A DNA stretch of 64,000 nt from Euphorbia lathyris (GCF_963576675.1 NC_088917.1:12180001-12244000); one strand, 5' to 3'. Positions 20,791 through 32,867 are shown, counted from the first letter of the stretch. Translations and numbers: made by a program. Notes: generated by a model not told the origin, from the letters alone.

Positions 20791-20943
20791 CTCCCTCTTG
20801 AAAAGAACTTGACCTCAAGTTACTTGTTGAATATGGAAGAAACTCGTTAATTTTGAGCAGACTCAAAGCTCTCAAATCGAACCAAGGTGTTGTTTGAAAA
20901 GAATTCAAAAAGCTCATTCCACAAGCTTCTGAATTCACCTTCT

Positions 20944-21440
20944 TCAAATGAACTTCATCCCTATTTCAACTTGTGACTTGCCTCGATTCTCCTCCTCCTT
21001 GACATTCGTCTTCCACTTTCTACCAGCATCAAATGGGATATCTCGGCAAAGCTTGTCGAACCACTCCCCAACAATTACTTGGATGCTCTTCCAAATCCCA
21101 ATATTATGTCGAACGGACCAGCCCTGAACCTTCTTAGTCTCCACTCCACTAACTTAAAGACTAGTCACTACCTTCTTCTGCTCATAGTCTACCTCAAATG
21201 GAATGTCCCGATGATACATATCAACCCAATTCGGAGTGATCTCATTAGCACTCTTCAAACCCCAACATGACTTTGAGTTGGATATGTCTGGACTTCTCTA
21301 TCGCTCATTTCACTAACGTGGCTACTATGTTCAACCTCTACTCACCCATTGCTGATGTCAAATGGAATATCTCGGTGGCACTTGTCAACCCACTTCATAG
21401 TGATCCCAATAACACTCATATTAGCTCCTCCATTGTCTTA
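20944..21440 (-). repeat. Three-copy about 165-bp repeat in the 3' part of the gypsy-related element
   Basis: TCAAATGGgATaTCtCGg-type motifs lie at about 21028, 21193 and 21357, each followed by related sequence up to the next. On the minus strand they would encode copies of a roughly 55-residue unit around WVDKxHRDIPFD (for example KWVDKCHRDIPFD and EWFDKLCRDIPFD). Stop codons interrupt the reading. I do not recognise the unit. Confidence 0.7.
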
Positions 21441-21564
21441 AACTAACACTCTCGGGACTTCTAGACTCGCCTCTTCACTAACTTGACCATTATCTCGCAA
21501 CTCTAGAAAATCTTTCATCTTCTCTATACCACTTGAGATGCCATTCCCAATCATTAAATACATT

Positions 21565-22260
21565 TCAACAAAGCACAAAAAAAAGTTCATATATGTCACG
21601 TGGTATCCTTCCCAAAGGTGGAAGCCCTGGAGGTGGCTCTTTGAAAGACTCGTACTTGTCACCTTCGGACATTTGCTCAACTTCCCCACTTTCAACATTG
21701 CTCTTTCTCTTCTCAACCTCATTCTTCCCTTTGGATCCGACTTTATTCTGAGAAAGGCTAGGTAAGTCGTCTATGGAACCCACGTCAATATGATGCGATG
21801 TCTTTTCCCAAAGTGGTAGCTTTTGAGGTTCCTCTAGTAAGGTAACCTCATTGATATATTTAGACCTTCTACTGATGCACCCATTCACATTCAACTCCCG
21901 AGTTGGACAAGCACTCATGGTTGCCTTCTTTTTCTCCCTAGACGAACTCTTCAAAGGTGTAAGGATGTACTTGATTCTATCTTTATGTATGGTGTAGGTG
22001 CTTCTTCTTCTCATAATCAAATTTCCATGGCCTACCTAATAGCATGTGGCAAGCATCCATCTCTACATCATCACACATAGCTTCATCTTAATAATCCCCA
22101 ATAGTGAAAGAACCTTACACCGATGAGTAACTCGAAGCTTCTCCACCTCATTGACCCAACCAATGGGATAAGGTCTAAGATGTGGCTCAGGAACCAAACC
22201 ATACTTACCCAAGATGGACTGACTAATGACATTCACTTGGCTTCCTCCATCGATTACCAC
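21565..22260 (-). pseudogene. Retropepsin (aspartic protease) region of the gypsy-related element, broken
   Basis: VIDGGSQVNVIS (22260-22225) is the DGGS-type active-site motif of plant Ty3/gypsy proteases. It is followed by EPHLRPYPIGWVNEVEKL and RVTHRCKV and, after stop codons and a frameshift, by STYTIHKDRIKYILTPL, which normally closes the protease and leads to the RT linker. The reading then continues as a charged region (LPLWEKTSHHIDVGSIDDLP, EPPPGLPPLGRIPRDIYEL) rather than RT. As it stands no active polyprotein could be made. Confidence 0.75.
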
Positions 22261-22445
22261 CTCACATTAATGGAATCGATCTTCATCATCCTCATAAGTA
22301 TCTTCATCATCAACACTCCCTGACTCATCTTCATAATGGAATCGATCTTTATCGTCCTCATAAGTATCTTCATTTTGGTTCCACTCAACATCCCCCAACT
22401 CATCACTGTAATGGAATCTATCTTCCTCATTTTCATAGGTAGCCC

Positions 22446-23164
22446 TAGGGATGTAAACGGGGCGGGGCGGGGATTCGGTTTCCCATCCCCGTCCCCGCCT
22501 AAACGGGGATTCCCCGTCCCCGTCCCCGTCAACTAAATGGGGACAAAAACTGTCCCCGTCCCCGCCCCACGGGGATCCCCGCGGGTACGGGGAATCCCCG
22601 TTTACCCATTTCGTACAAAATTATCAATTATAAAAAAATTAACTAAAAGACATAAAATAATTAATAAACACTAAACCAATAAATGTTTAAAGAAAACATT
22701 AAATCATTACAAATATATAAAAGTTACAGAGAAGGGTGGAGATAAAACCTTAGAAAAGGAAGCAGAGAAGGGTAAAGAGTTGTTAAAGATATTTGCTTAG
22801 AAATTCTAATATTTAAAAAATTTAATATTTGTTACTTACTTAGTGAAAGATTAACAATAAATAGAATGAGTTGATTTTAATGGGTTATAGTTCGATTCTC
22901 CATACTTACATTTTAAGTAAATGTTTTAGCATTTTATTTATAAACGGTGATTAAACGGGGATTCCCCGTCGGGGCTTTACGGGGACGGGTATGGGGATCC
23001 CCGCGGGGCGGGGATACCATTTCCCAGCACCGCCACGTACCCGCCTACGGGGACCATATTGGTCCCCGTCCCTGTCCCCGTTAAAAAATGGGGCGGGGAA
23101 TCCCCGCCCCGTCGGGGTGGGGCCCCGACGGGTACGGGTATTCCCCGCCCCAGTTGCATCCCTA
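22446..23164. mobile_element. GC-rich hAT-type MITE with exact 8-bp target duplication
   Basis: TAGGGATGTAAACGGGGCGG at the left and CAGTTGCATCCCTA at the right. GGTAGCCC flanks it at 22438-22445 and 23165-23172. The ends are dense in GGGGATTCCCCG-type words. The middle (about 22620-22950) is AT-rich. It interrupts the acidic coding region of the gypsy-related element, so it inserted later. Open frames in it are by-products of its G/C composition. Confidence 0.9.
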
Positions 23165-23172
23165 GGTAGCCC

Positions 23173-24330
23173 CACTTCAGTTCCACTCAATGATCCGATG
23201 CTCATTATCATCATAATAGACCCTATCTTCATCATCTTCATAAATTATCTCGTGTTGGTCCCACCCAACTTTTCGACGCTCATTCTCATCATGGTGAACT
23301 CCATCATCTTCATTATAATCATTTTCATTCACATGGTGATAGAATTCACCATCCTCACATATTTCATTCTCGGACGCGTTCTCTCTCTATTCAACCCCAT
23401 CCTCGAATTCACTATCATAATAGTCGAGTTCATTATTTCTTTCTAGCTCATTCTCGGATTGGTTCTCCTCTTCATCAATTTGCTCTTCTAGCTCATCTTC
23501 TTCGTGATCATATTCAAATTCGTTTCCCTCTTCATCAATAATCGATTCTTTCCCATAACCTCTCGTTTCCATTCTCTCTTCCTTATAAAACTGATTAGTT
23601 CACTTGCCCATTGACTGACTCAAGTAACGTGCTACATCCCAACATAGTTGAACCACCAACATCTCTCCCATCACCATAGCCGTCAATCTCCACACACAGT
23701 ATGATTTCATCACTCTCCTTAAAGATATTATCAAGCCTCAAACTACCTTCCCCCTCTTCAAGATAAACACATTTATTTTCCTCAAGCATACAAATGTAGT
23801 TATGCCTAAGGGGCATTTCATCAAACACATGGGGAGCACCCTTCTCATCATGAGTTTCCCCAATATATTCAACTGCAAACACTCCTTCCTCCTCATCCAC
23901 ATATGGATTCAAATTCTTATCTACCATTCCATTATCAATAAACCCACATTGAGAATCTAAATCACTAGCAATGCCACAAACAACCAAATCCTCACTAGCA
24001 ATAGGCTTACCCATAACTTCCACCTTAAGAATTGAAAGTTTACGATTTACCTCTTCCTTATGTGGTGGAGGAAAAATTTGGGATGATTCTTTAGGAGGCA
24101 ATATGGAGGTTTCTTTATCTCTTTTCTGTTAGGCTCGACGTTGTCGTCTTCGGCTACTTCGGGTTCCGCTTTGTAACCTCTCCATCTTTTCTTGCTCCAT
24201 GTTTTCTCTTGTCTTTCTTATTATCTCGGCAAGCTCAAGCTCCATCTCTCTTGCTTCGGCTTGCCATTCTTCAAGGCTCTTGGCAGTAAACTCTCTTTAA
24301 GGCTTGTGAAAAACTGGGTTGAATCATTGT
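23173..24330 (-). pseudogene. Gag-like/acidic region of the gypsy-related element
   Basis: Minus-strand reading gives EEWQAEAREMELELAEIIRK and RENMEQEKMERLQ (coiled coil) near 24260-24170, then an open frame 24101-23595 (MPPKESSQIFPPPHKEE...), then an acidic stretch 23572-23387 (EDELEEQIDEEENQSENELE). Beyond the MITE come reiterated acidic words such as EDDKDRFHYEDE. Stops separate the blocks. I cannot assign a capsid or zinc-knuckle domain. Confidence 0.5.
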
Positions 24331-24373
24331 CGAAGAAGTCTCTGTTAGGAATACGATCGATTATGATACCAAC

Positions 24374-25036
24374 TGATACATATCGGTTTTTGGATGAGTT
24401 AATTTTGATATTAAACTAACAAAGAGGGTTCTTCTCTAGCTAAACTAGAAGAAGTTAATCCCGGATTTTACGGACTAAATTCGTAGGTAATAGAAATTCC
24501 CCATTGTTGAAAGTTAGAAATCTTAACAAAGCTTCAAAAAAGAAAACTATAATTTTTATTCATCAAAAGTTAATTGATTACAAAGAAAGAGATGAATTTA
24601 TATCATCTCAAAACCTAAGGATGGCATTACAATAAAGGGCAAATGCATACAGTTAAATAAATAAAGATTAAATGGATAAAATAGGGTAGAGGTAAAGGGG
24701 CGGCATGAGATGTAAATAAGGGGTGAGATGAGTTGTAAATAAAGGGTGGCAAAGTTGTAATTAGCGTGGAGCTGGAGTGAGGGGGCAAGGCTAATTTGTA
24801 AGGTTTTTTAAAGAGCCCACACGACGAGTGAGATTCCCACACGGCGAGTGGGATGCATGCTGAAACTTCTAGTTCCATTTTAGTGATCCACACTGCGAGT
24901 GGGAATAGCCACGCACCGAGTGAGATCTATTTCTCACCCAAAGGCCTCATCTTTAGCTCCAGTATGTTGCCTATTTGCTCCAGCTTTTTCCACCACTTGT
25001 CTCCTTTCGTCTAGTCGACTAGATGCCCACATCACA
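24374..25036 (-). repeat. 5' LTR of the gypsy-related element
   Basis: About 663 bp with TG...CA ends on the minus strand (TGTGATGTGGGC... to ...ATGTATCA). It differs from the 3' LTR by many substitutions and small indels, so the insertion is not recent. Confidence 0.82.
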
Positions 25037-25489
25037 GTCATACTAATAATCTAAATTACAAAAAGCAAAGAATTATAGAATACTTTCAACATTCTTGTTG
25101 GAGCAAAAGCAGACAACACGAATGTTGAAGTCTATCACGAAATAGTCTCTCTAAAATAGAATTTGTTCGTCACCAGAGCAATTGTCTCAGAGGATACAAC
25201 AACAACAACGTTGTTTCAACTCGACCATATGCAGAGATATCACTAGAACAAAAGAATGAAGCATGTAGTAGGAAGAGAAATAAAATTTGGGTAGAGTATT
25301 TTTCTCTAATAGGAATATCGGAAACTGAACAAAAACATTTGCAATTAAATCAAAAAATTAATCATGTAGCTTATTTTGGTTTAATGATAATTAAAACTTA
25401 ATTTTTGGATATTCTTTCTAAAAATACATACATAGTTTTTTAATACTTAATCGTCACTTTTTGTATAATTTATCTGATTTTTTGGTTCG

Positions 25490-25625
25490 AGTCTCGTCGG
25501 ATACATTTTATGTGAATCTTCTCCCAATTAAATATTCTGTGTACGATAGAATTCGAACTTAAGATCTAAATTAAGTGACTTAATACTTTTAACCACTCCA
25601 ACAAACCTTAATTATCTAACCGTGA
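25490..25625 (-). repeat. SINE-like fragment with A- and B-box-like motifs, copy 1
   Basis: On the minus strand: AAGGTTTGTTGGAGTGGTTA (A-box-like) then AAGTTCGAATTCTATC (B-box-like). A relative is at 26995-27180. No target duplication seen. 25037-25489 holds no recognised feature. Confidence 0.4.
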
Positions 25626-25951
25626 CTACTTCATTCCATCATCTATTTCATTAAGCTAGACTCTCTTTTTATCATCACTCTACATTTGAATATGTATTAT
25701 CTTTTGGAATAATGTTTGGTAGTTGGTATAATATGAGAAATAAAAGGGGATATTAAATTAACTAATCACATGGCTAAATAAAGATAAATAATTTTGTAGG
25801 GTATCACTAGATATTCTCTACTCAAAACTATCATAAAAACCTCAATACTAAAATCCATAATCACTTCTCATTAAAAAAAAAAAAAAATCCATAATGACTT
25901 AAGTTTGGGCACTTTTTTTTGGTCATAATAATGCTTTCATGAAAACATAAT

Positions 25952-26382
25952 GGCCCTATTTGGTAAAGAGCGTTTTGGGATAAAAAAGAGCGGTTTTGAC
26001 CAACTTTAAAGGTTTGACCACTGAAACCGCTGATTGGAGTGTTTGGTTGAGAGAGGTTTGGGAGAGAGTTTTGGGATGAAAACACTAATTTAGAAAAAGC
26101 TCTTAAAATGAGCTTTTTCAATTAGCGTTTTGGAATATTAAAATTAATGGACTCCTTTAACCCTAATAGATAGACTCCCTCTTCTCCTGCGTTAAAATTA
26201 ATGTCCTTATTCGTCTTTTTGCACAAACCGCTATTATCAATCAGCTAATTTTTACCAAACAGGTATACACAAACAGCTAGTCAAATCAGCTAGTCAAATC
26301 AGCTAATGTAATCAGCTAACAGCTAACCGCTAATGTAATCAGCTAACAGCTAACAGCTAACAGCTAATTCCCAAACATGGCC
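25952..26382 (-). mobile_element. TIR MITE with GGCCCTATTTGG ends (copy 2)
   Basis: Nearly the same as 16617-17025 throughout, including AAAGAGCGGTTTTGACCAAC, TTTCAATTAGCGTTTTG and the CAGCTAACAGCTAA array at the right end. Flanks ATAAT/AATAA hint at a short target duplication. Confidence 0.82.
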
Positions 26383-26439
26383 AATAATTAAATAACATTT
26401 GAATTAATTTCTTCATTCAAAAAAAAAACATTTGAACTT

Positions 26440-26550
26440 TTTTATGAGCTTAATTTTTATGGGTTCGAATCACATCCGGGTCTGGTGGGATTTTTCTTTC
26501 TTCTTTAATGAAAGCGCATTGCACAAATTTTTTAAAAAAAAAAAGAAAAC
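26440..26550. repeat. SINE-like tail with GGTTCGAATCACATC
   Basis: GGGTTCGAATCACATCCGGG, then TTTTTCTTTCTTCTTTAATG and an A-rich end. The same succession occurs at 39905-39995 (GGATTCGAATCACATGAGGG...TTTCTTTCTTCTTTAATGT). Two fragments of one dispersed repeat with a pol III B-box-like element. Confidence 0.5.
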
Positions 26551-28005
26551 AAAACCTAGCAATTAAATAAATTCAGTGTCAGATAGTAATGTAATTAAAA
26601 AAGGTAAATGATATATACAACCCAAAGATTGTATATAAGCATTAATTGTTTATATGTTTTCAATAAAAATAAAATAAAAATTTTAATTCTAAAACATTTA
26701 TTTGTACTGAAAATATAATTAATTTACTAGTTTTTATGAATATTTAATAAAGTATCAATAAATGTTATTATAAGATTATCTAAAAAAACCAAATTAACAC
26801 TAATAATAGTAATTTATGAGTTTTTATTTACGGTTCTTAGGGCTGTAAATATCAGGACCCTTAAAAAAATTAGCAATTGTTTAATCAACTGACACCATAT
26901 ACTGATATCAAATACAGGGGCAGAGACAGGGGGGCATGGCCCTCCGCCGCCGGAACCATCCCTATTATGGATAGTTTTGACCTCTTTATTTCTAACAAAT
27001 AAAAATTCTGAGTAGTTAATTAACTCATTGAGTTTGTATTTAATTATAAAATCCAACTTGATTGATATATGATAAACTTCTAAGTTTATCCGAAACGACT
27101 CAATCATAGACAACTCGAACTCGAGATCTAACTTAACCGACTTGAAGCTCTTTACCATTCAAACCAACCTTAATTGGTTGATGTTATTTATTTTTAAAAT
27201 TAGTCTTTTTTATGCCAATTTTGTAAACCCAAATATGATGATTAGGCTGAGAAAAAATAAATTAACTGAAGCTTATTTAAGAATTATTTCTCATACACAT
27301 GGGTTAATTTCAAATAAATGTTTTGTGGTTTTCCATTTTTTGTAGATCGGTATTCGTGGTTGACAAAACTTTCATTTTTTCAAATTTGGCCAATAATGAC
27401 CTTAAAATGAAATTTTTTAAAAATTAAAGTTGTTTAGTATAATATTTACTATGGAAACACATTTTTTATTTTTCAAAATCATCATTTTTTTAGTTTTCTC
27501 CTTATAAACATTAACTTTCTCTTATAAAAACAACGTTTAAATAACCTAAAACCTAAAAAGTTGAAGAATTAAAATTGTTTAAAATATCATTTAATTATTG
27601 AAATTTTTATTTTAAAGCCATTATCGACGAAATTTTAAAAAAATATTACCAACCACAGATACCAATCTGGAAAAAAAAATCAAGCTGTTTTATTTGAAAA
27701 TTAAGCCCAGTATTATTGTGAGGAAACCTTTAATCTTTTCTCAATTTATAATATATATTTTGATTTGACATGTGATAAAACAGCATACACAACAATAATT
27801 ATACATAAATCACTTCTTTTGGTACATATTGTGTTAATTATTTAACGAATATTCAAACTGGATTCTGCTTAATTATCAGATTAATTTAATTTATTTTTAA
27901 TTAAGAGTTGATTACCTAAAAGATTAATAATTTATATATTTTCTCCTTTACAGCACACATATTTGAATTTAGTCAATTACTTAGAGAAAACCTAATTCAC
28001 TCCCC
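26551..28005. other. AT-rich DNA with one SINE-like fragment and no gene
   Basis: At 26995-27180 (minus) TTGGTTTGAATGGTAAAGAG and GATCTCGAGTTCGAG repeat the layout of 25490-25625. The remainder is A/T runs. Open frames here (for example 26814-27158, minus) have no family resemblance and low-complexity composition. Confidence 0.4.
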
Positions 28006-28023
28006 TTATGGTCGTCGTCTTTT

Positions 28024-28469
28024 TTTTGAAAGGCAACGACACTTCATTAAAATCAAGTAGAAGCATCCATAACTAGGATGTCTCCAATAAATACAGGGAA
28101 AAAATAATGAATGAAAAAATTAGCATAGGCTCGAGCATTCCTTGCCAAGGCATGAGCTGCTTCGTTCACTAATCTTGAAACATAGACTACTAAGAAACCT
28201 GAATGAGGATACATGATAGACCTAATATCTGCAATCACATTTCCAAATTCAGTCAAATCTCTTGCAGACGAGGAAATTGCTTCAACCACTACCTTTGCAT
28301 CTGTCTCAAAGATTATGTTGTGATAGTCGAGTGATTGAGCCCAAATTAGGCTCTCCCTCAATGCTAACGCCTCTGCAAGTTTTGCTGGGATTTTTCCTTC
28401 ATTGTGCGTGCATAAACCTATTAGATATGTACCTTGACAATCGCGGATAACATCACCTGCACCTTTTTT
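28024..28469 (-). mobile_element. 5'-truncated LINE: RNase H end, with 18-bp target duplication
   Basis: On the minus strand an RNase H-like C-terminus: ALRESLIWAQSLDY, IIFETDAKVVVEAI, VSRLVNEAAHALARNA, then stop and an A tail (the T run at 28021-28027). TTATGGTCGTCGTCTTTT is found at 28006-28023 and 28470-28487. The open part is 28053-28361. The active-site aspartate context (ETDAK) is kept. The frame extends upstream to about 28440 without an ATG. Confidence 0.88.
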
Positions 28470-28487
28470 TTATGGTCGTCGTCTTTT

Positions 28488-28950
28488 AGTTTTAAAATAA
28501 TGAAATTACTTAGAATTATAAATTTTATTTTAATTTGTATTGTAAATAATAATTATTTCGGTTTTAAATAATTTTCTTAATACAATTTATTAAAAGTGGG
28601 ACTAGCAAACATCTTAAATAAAAATTATTGCAGCTTGCTTGTAGGATTAGCAAACATTTTAAATTGGAATTTTAAATTTCAATGTCAATATTTTGGAAAA
28701 GCAAAAATAAATAAAATAAATAATTAATTATAATTGTTAATTGCAAATCTAATCTATATTAGAATCTTATAATCTCTTCAAATCTTATGTGTCCAAGTCA
28801 TGTCGGGAAATTACAATTTAAAATTTGCTAAAAAGTAATAGTAATTAAATATCTTCAACATAATACCATATTATATGTGGTAATGATCATTTCCAGCTAA
28901 TTTTCCATAGTCTTGTATAAAAATATAATTTAATTTATTTATTTATTATA
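28488..28950. other. AT-rich spacer
   Basis: Nothing recognisable between the LINE insertions. Homopolymer and TAAAT-type words only. Confidence 0.5.
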
Positions 28951-28963
28951 AACTTGCATTAAA

Positions 28964-31884
28964 TGGTGATTGGGGAGTCCGTAACGGCCTATTATTCTAA
29001 TCTGTTCCGGGCAGCGGAAGACCCGGTAGTAGCTGACATGGGGTACGTCCAAAGCAAGGTGACTGATTTAATGAACAATAAACTTTGTCGTAGTTTCACG
29101 GTTGAAGAGTTCCAAGTGGCTGCTTTCCAGATGCACCAGGACAAGTCCCCGGGACCAGACGGTCTCGGCCAGCTTTCTTCCAAAAGATTTGGTTCTTAAT
29201 TGGGGACGAAGTGGCTCGGTCGGCGGTCTCATGGCTCGAAAGAGGATCGTTTCCTGAACGATTGACTACAACAAATATTGTTCTCATTCCGAAAATCCTT
29301 TCCCCGATCACTATCAGAGACTTCAGACCCGTTGCACTGTGCAATATGCTATACAAAAGCATCTCAAAAGTGCTAGCTAACAGGCTCAAAGGCTTTCTTC
29401 TGGGAATCATAGCTGAAGAACAATCTGCTTTCATTTCAGGCCGGCTCATAGTAGATAATGTATTGCGGCTTTTAAGGCGATTCATTCAATGCAATCTAAA
29501 CAGAGAGGTAAAGGGGGTTTAGTAGCAGTCGAGATTGATATAAGGAAGGCCTATGATAGTGTCTGTTGGGAGTATCTACTGGAGTTGATGGGAAAACTAG
29601 GTTTCAATGACAAGTGGAGAAGTTGGATGCTAATTTTGTGTCTTATTTCTTTTAGGTAAATGGTAAAGGGAGGCCCTATTTCTCAAGGCAGAGGCATCCG
29701 TCAGGGAGATCCGTTGTCCCCATATCTGTACATCTTGTGTGCAGAAGGCCTTTCTTGCCTATTAACTGAAGTGCATAACTCCAGGGCATTGTCTGGTTGT
29801 CAAATAGCTTGTGGGGCTCCGGTTCTCTCGCACTTGTTATTTGCAAATGATAACCTCCTATTTTGTGGAGCAAAAGAGGGAAAGACAAGGTCTCTAAAGG
29901 AACTTCTTTTACAATATGAGCAAGAGTAAGGTAAAGCGATAAATTTTACTAAATCCAGCATTTTCTCCAGTCAGAAAGTCTAGAAGCGAATAGAAGGGTA
30001 ATTTATGATACATTAGGGATGCATACACTGATGGATGTGAGTAGGTATCTGGGGCTGCCTGTGATGGTTGGGCAGAACAAGAAGGTAGCTTTTCGGTATC
30101 TAAAGACTAGACTATCTAACCGAATGTTTGGGTGGGCGGGGAAGTTTCTCTCCCAGGCAGGTAAGGAGGTCCTCCTAAAATTTGTAGCTCAGGCCATCCC
30201 AACTTATTCATGAGTACTTTCCTACTGCCTACCTCATTATGTGAAGAACATCAAAGGATGATGAACTCCTTCTGGTAGGGTACAAATCTGGCTGGCATGA
30301 AATGTATACACTGGGCGTCCTGGGATAGGTTATGTATGCGAAAGGAGCAAGGAGGCCTCAGTTTCAGACAATTAAGAGCCTTCAACTCTGTAATGTTAGC
30401 CAAGCAATCATGGATTCTTGTGTTTAGATTAGATACATTATTTTGTCGGATACTCAAAGCCAAATATTTCTCTCATGGAGACTTTTTTTATCATCACGTG
30501 TTGGGTCTAAACCGAGTCTGATTTGGAGAAGCATCTGGAGCTCAAGATCGGTGCTGGCAAAGGGGCTTAGATGGAGGATCGGTTGTGGTAGGAATATTAA
30601 CGCATGGAAAAACCCATGGTTTGTAAACGCTCCCGGGTTCCACCCGAAGACTGATTGGTGAGGGCATAATTTATCAAGTGCTCATCTTCGACTAACCAAC
30701 GTTAACGAATTGAATTTGCAGCGGGTCCGTGAAGTGTTCACTGAGCATGATGTGCAAGGGGTGTTACATACTTTTTTAGGAGAGAATTGCGAACTAGATA
30801 AATTAATTTAGCACTATGAGAATAAAGGATTTTACTCAGTCCGATCCGGCTATAGGTTGGCACGGGAGGAAGAGGAAGGGCGAGAGGTGCATGTTTCACG
30901 GTTATAGTGGACTCGGTTTTGGAGTTTCCTGATCCCTCCTCAGGTTAAAATGTTGGTTTGGCAAGTCTATTGTAATTTTCTCCCACCAAACGATAGACTA
31001 CTACTCAAGGGTGTACCTATTGATAATGTTTGTGGTTTATGCAAGAAGAAGAAGAGTATACTATACATTTGTTCATCGATTGCGAGTATGCGCGACTTTT
31101 TTGGCTCGAGATGGGGATTGATGCTAATATTCTGGATAGCGATTATTTTGTCGATTGGTTCAGGGGTTTTATGGAGTCCGAGGATTTACAGGACTGCTAT
31201 GGTTTATGCCTGGGGCTGTGCGAATTATGGAGCCAACGCAACTCGTGCCTCTGGGAAAATGCAATTGTCCCTCCTTAGATCTCTGCTCGTTTTTGCCAGA
31301 ATTTCTTCCAGCAACACATGGTTACTTATCGTCCTAACAGCGTGCCTACTCCGTTCCACCGTAGCTGTGTTTGGTGGGCTTCTCCTATTGGAAAATTAAA
31401 GATTAATGTTGATGCTTCTCTCAGAAATGGTATGGCCTACTTCGGTATCAAGGGAGTAGTGCGCAGTCATTTTAGAGTGATGATCCTCGCTTTTCCCAAA
31501 GCCGACAGGGGAGTGTAACCCCGCAATTAGTAGAAGCACTTGGATTACAACAGGTTATACGCTTGGTTAAGGAATGGATGGGTGGAGATGGAGATGGATG
31601 CTAACGAGGTGTTCACTCTATGTCAAATCGAGATCAGTGACATCTTAGAGTTCGGATCGGTTATTCATTTGTGTATGTCCTTGCTCACCAGTTTATTAGA
31701 TTTTCTGTTAGTTTTGTTAAAAGGCCAGCCAACTAAATGGCTCACACGTTAGCGAGTGAAGCATTGTCCTTGGCTACGCCTGTGATATGACATTCAATAC
31801 AGGCTTTCTTAAGCCATGGTCTGTCTGCAGATGTAATGATGCTTCAGTTATAAAATCTATGATTAGTGTTGTGTTAAAAAAAAC
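28964..31884 (+). mobile_element. 5'-truncated, decayed L1 LINE with 13-bp target duplication
   Basis: AACTTGCATTAAA flanks the element at 28951-28963 and 31885-31897, after a GTTAAAAAAAACA tail. The ORF2 remnant is spread over several frames: VTAYYSNLFR..., DKSPGPDGL (about 29150), FRPVALCNMLYKSISKVLAN (29320), AEEQSAFISGRLIVDNVL (29415), IDIRKAYDSVCWEYL (about 29545), GRGIRQGDPLSPYLYILCAE (29690), HLLFANDNLLF (29830, where FADD has become FAND), the RVT zinc-binding region and an RNase H end (KINVDASLRNGMAYFG, 31400). Frameshifts and stops make it inactive. Confidence 0.9.
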
Positions 31885-32089
31885 AACTTGCATTAAAAAT
31901 AACGGTGTGAGATCTTCAATTAAGATTTGAGAATAAGGTAAACTTTGACCCCGTCTCTCATCTTAAATGAAGAATGAGTGTACTTCAATTCTTAGAATGC
32001 AGAGAAAATCTTAATTGGGATAATGTCATCTAAAGTGTGCTTAAATAACCTCGAACCGGTTAATAATAACCAAGATGTGTTGCCAATAA

Positions 32090-32465
32090 GGTTGTAAAAA
32101 ACATTAGGTGCTAGTCGGACGGACATAGCCCTCGAGGATTAGTTGAGGATTAATTGAAGATTAATCAGATTCGTGTTTTTGTATTTTTTATTTGTTAATC
32201 AAAAAATTATTATATGAATGCAATTAGCAATTATAATATGTATTAAATTATCTAAAAAATAATAATATAAAAGTATTTAAATAAAAAACATGTATATTTA
32301 TAATGTATATCCTTAAAAATGTGCAAAGATCAATATTACAACACCATTGAAACAACTCAAATGTGAATTATAATAAAACAAAAAATAAATCCACAATAAA
32401 TGATACTTTTGTTCATCGTCGCTTAGGTGGCGTCCAAGTAGCTAAAAATCACCTACGGGCCAAAA
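32090..32465. repeat. Dispersed repeat, inverted relative of 40480-40805
   Basis: Starts AGGTGCTAGTCGGACGGACA, contains TTTGTTAATCAAAAAATTATTATATGAA and ends TTGTTCATCGTCGCTTAGG. The copy at 40480-40805 reads it in the other direction (GCTTAGGCGACGATGAACAA...GTCCGATTAGTGTC). AT-rich core, non-coding. 31898-32089 and 32466-32867 hold nothing else recognisable. Confidence 0.6.
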
Positions 32466-32867
32466 AACGTCTAAAGGGACTAATGAGAGAAACGGACTAA
32501 TGAGAGAAACGTGAAATTTTGCCGAAGATATATGGTATTCGTATGCTCTAATGTTGCACTGTTTAAGTTTGTTCTATGCTCATTTACTGATAAATGTATA
32601 GGTAATTTGAGGTCTCTAATGATTTGGATTTTGGTGGATTGAACCTTTGGACTTTCATTTTAATATATTAACTTCTCAAAAAAAAAAAAAAAAATATCAC
32701 ATTAAGCATTTGGTAAACTAAAAAAATCAACTTTGAATATAGAACTCAACATTATTCATATATGAAATGTTCGAAATTGAAATTATAATTTTAAGAGTTT
32801 GAAATAAGTTTTTTTCTATTTTTAATTAATGTAATTATATAGAACTATAAAACTCTTATTTTAAAGG

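Larger units (their letters stand above)
20208..25036 (-). mobile_element. Ty3/gypsy-related LTR element without RT, with retropepsin and acidic repeats
   Basis: Read on the minus strand. The 5' LTR (25036-24374) begins TGTGATGTGGGCATC. Next to its inner end is TTGGTATCATAATCG, a match to an initiator-Met tRNA primer site (TGGTATCAgagc). The 3' LTR (20790-20208) follows a purine tract (AAGAGGGAGTG). The outer end of the 3' LTR (about 150 bp) is missing, so no target duplication can be read. The internal part encodes a coiled N-terminus, an acidic region and a retropepsin, then a three-copy repeat, but I find no RT, RNase H or integrase. It is split by a hAT MITE (22446-23164). It is best seen as a non-autonomous or deleted gypsy derivative. 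Confidence 0.8.

Noticed and set aside
22254..23241. Several open frames through the GC-rich MITE
   Set aside because: They exist only because GGGG/CCCC composition lacks stops. The segment is bounded by TIRs and an 8-bp target duplication.
26814..27158. 114-codon open frame on the minus strand
   Set aside because: No recognised motif, low-complexity AT-rich composition, no promoter or splice context. It overlaps a SINE-like fragment.
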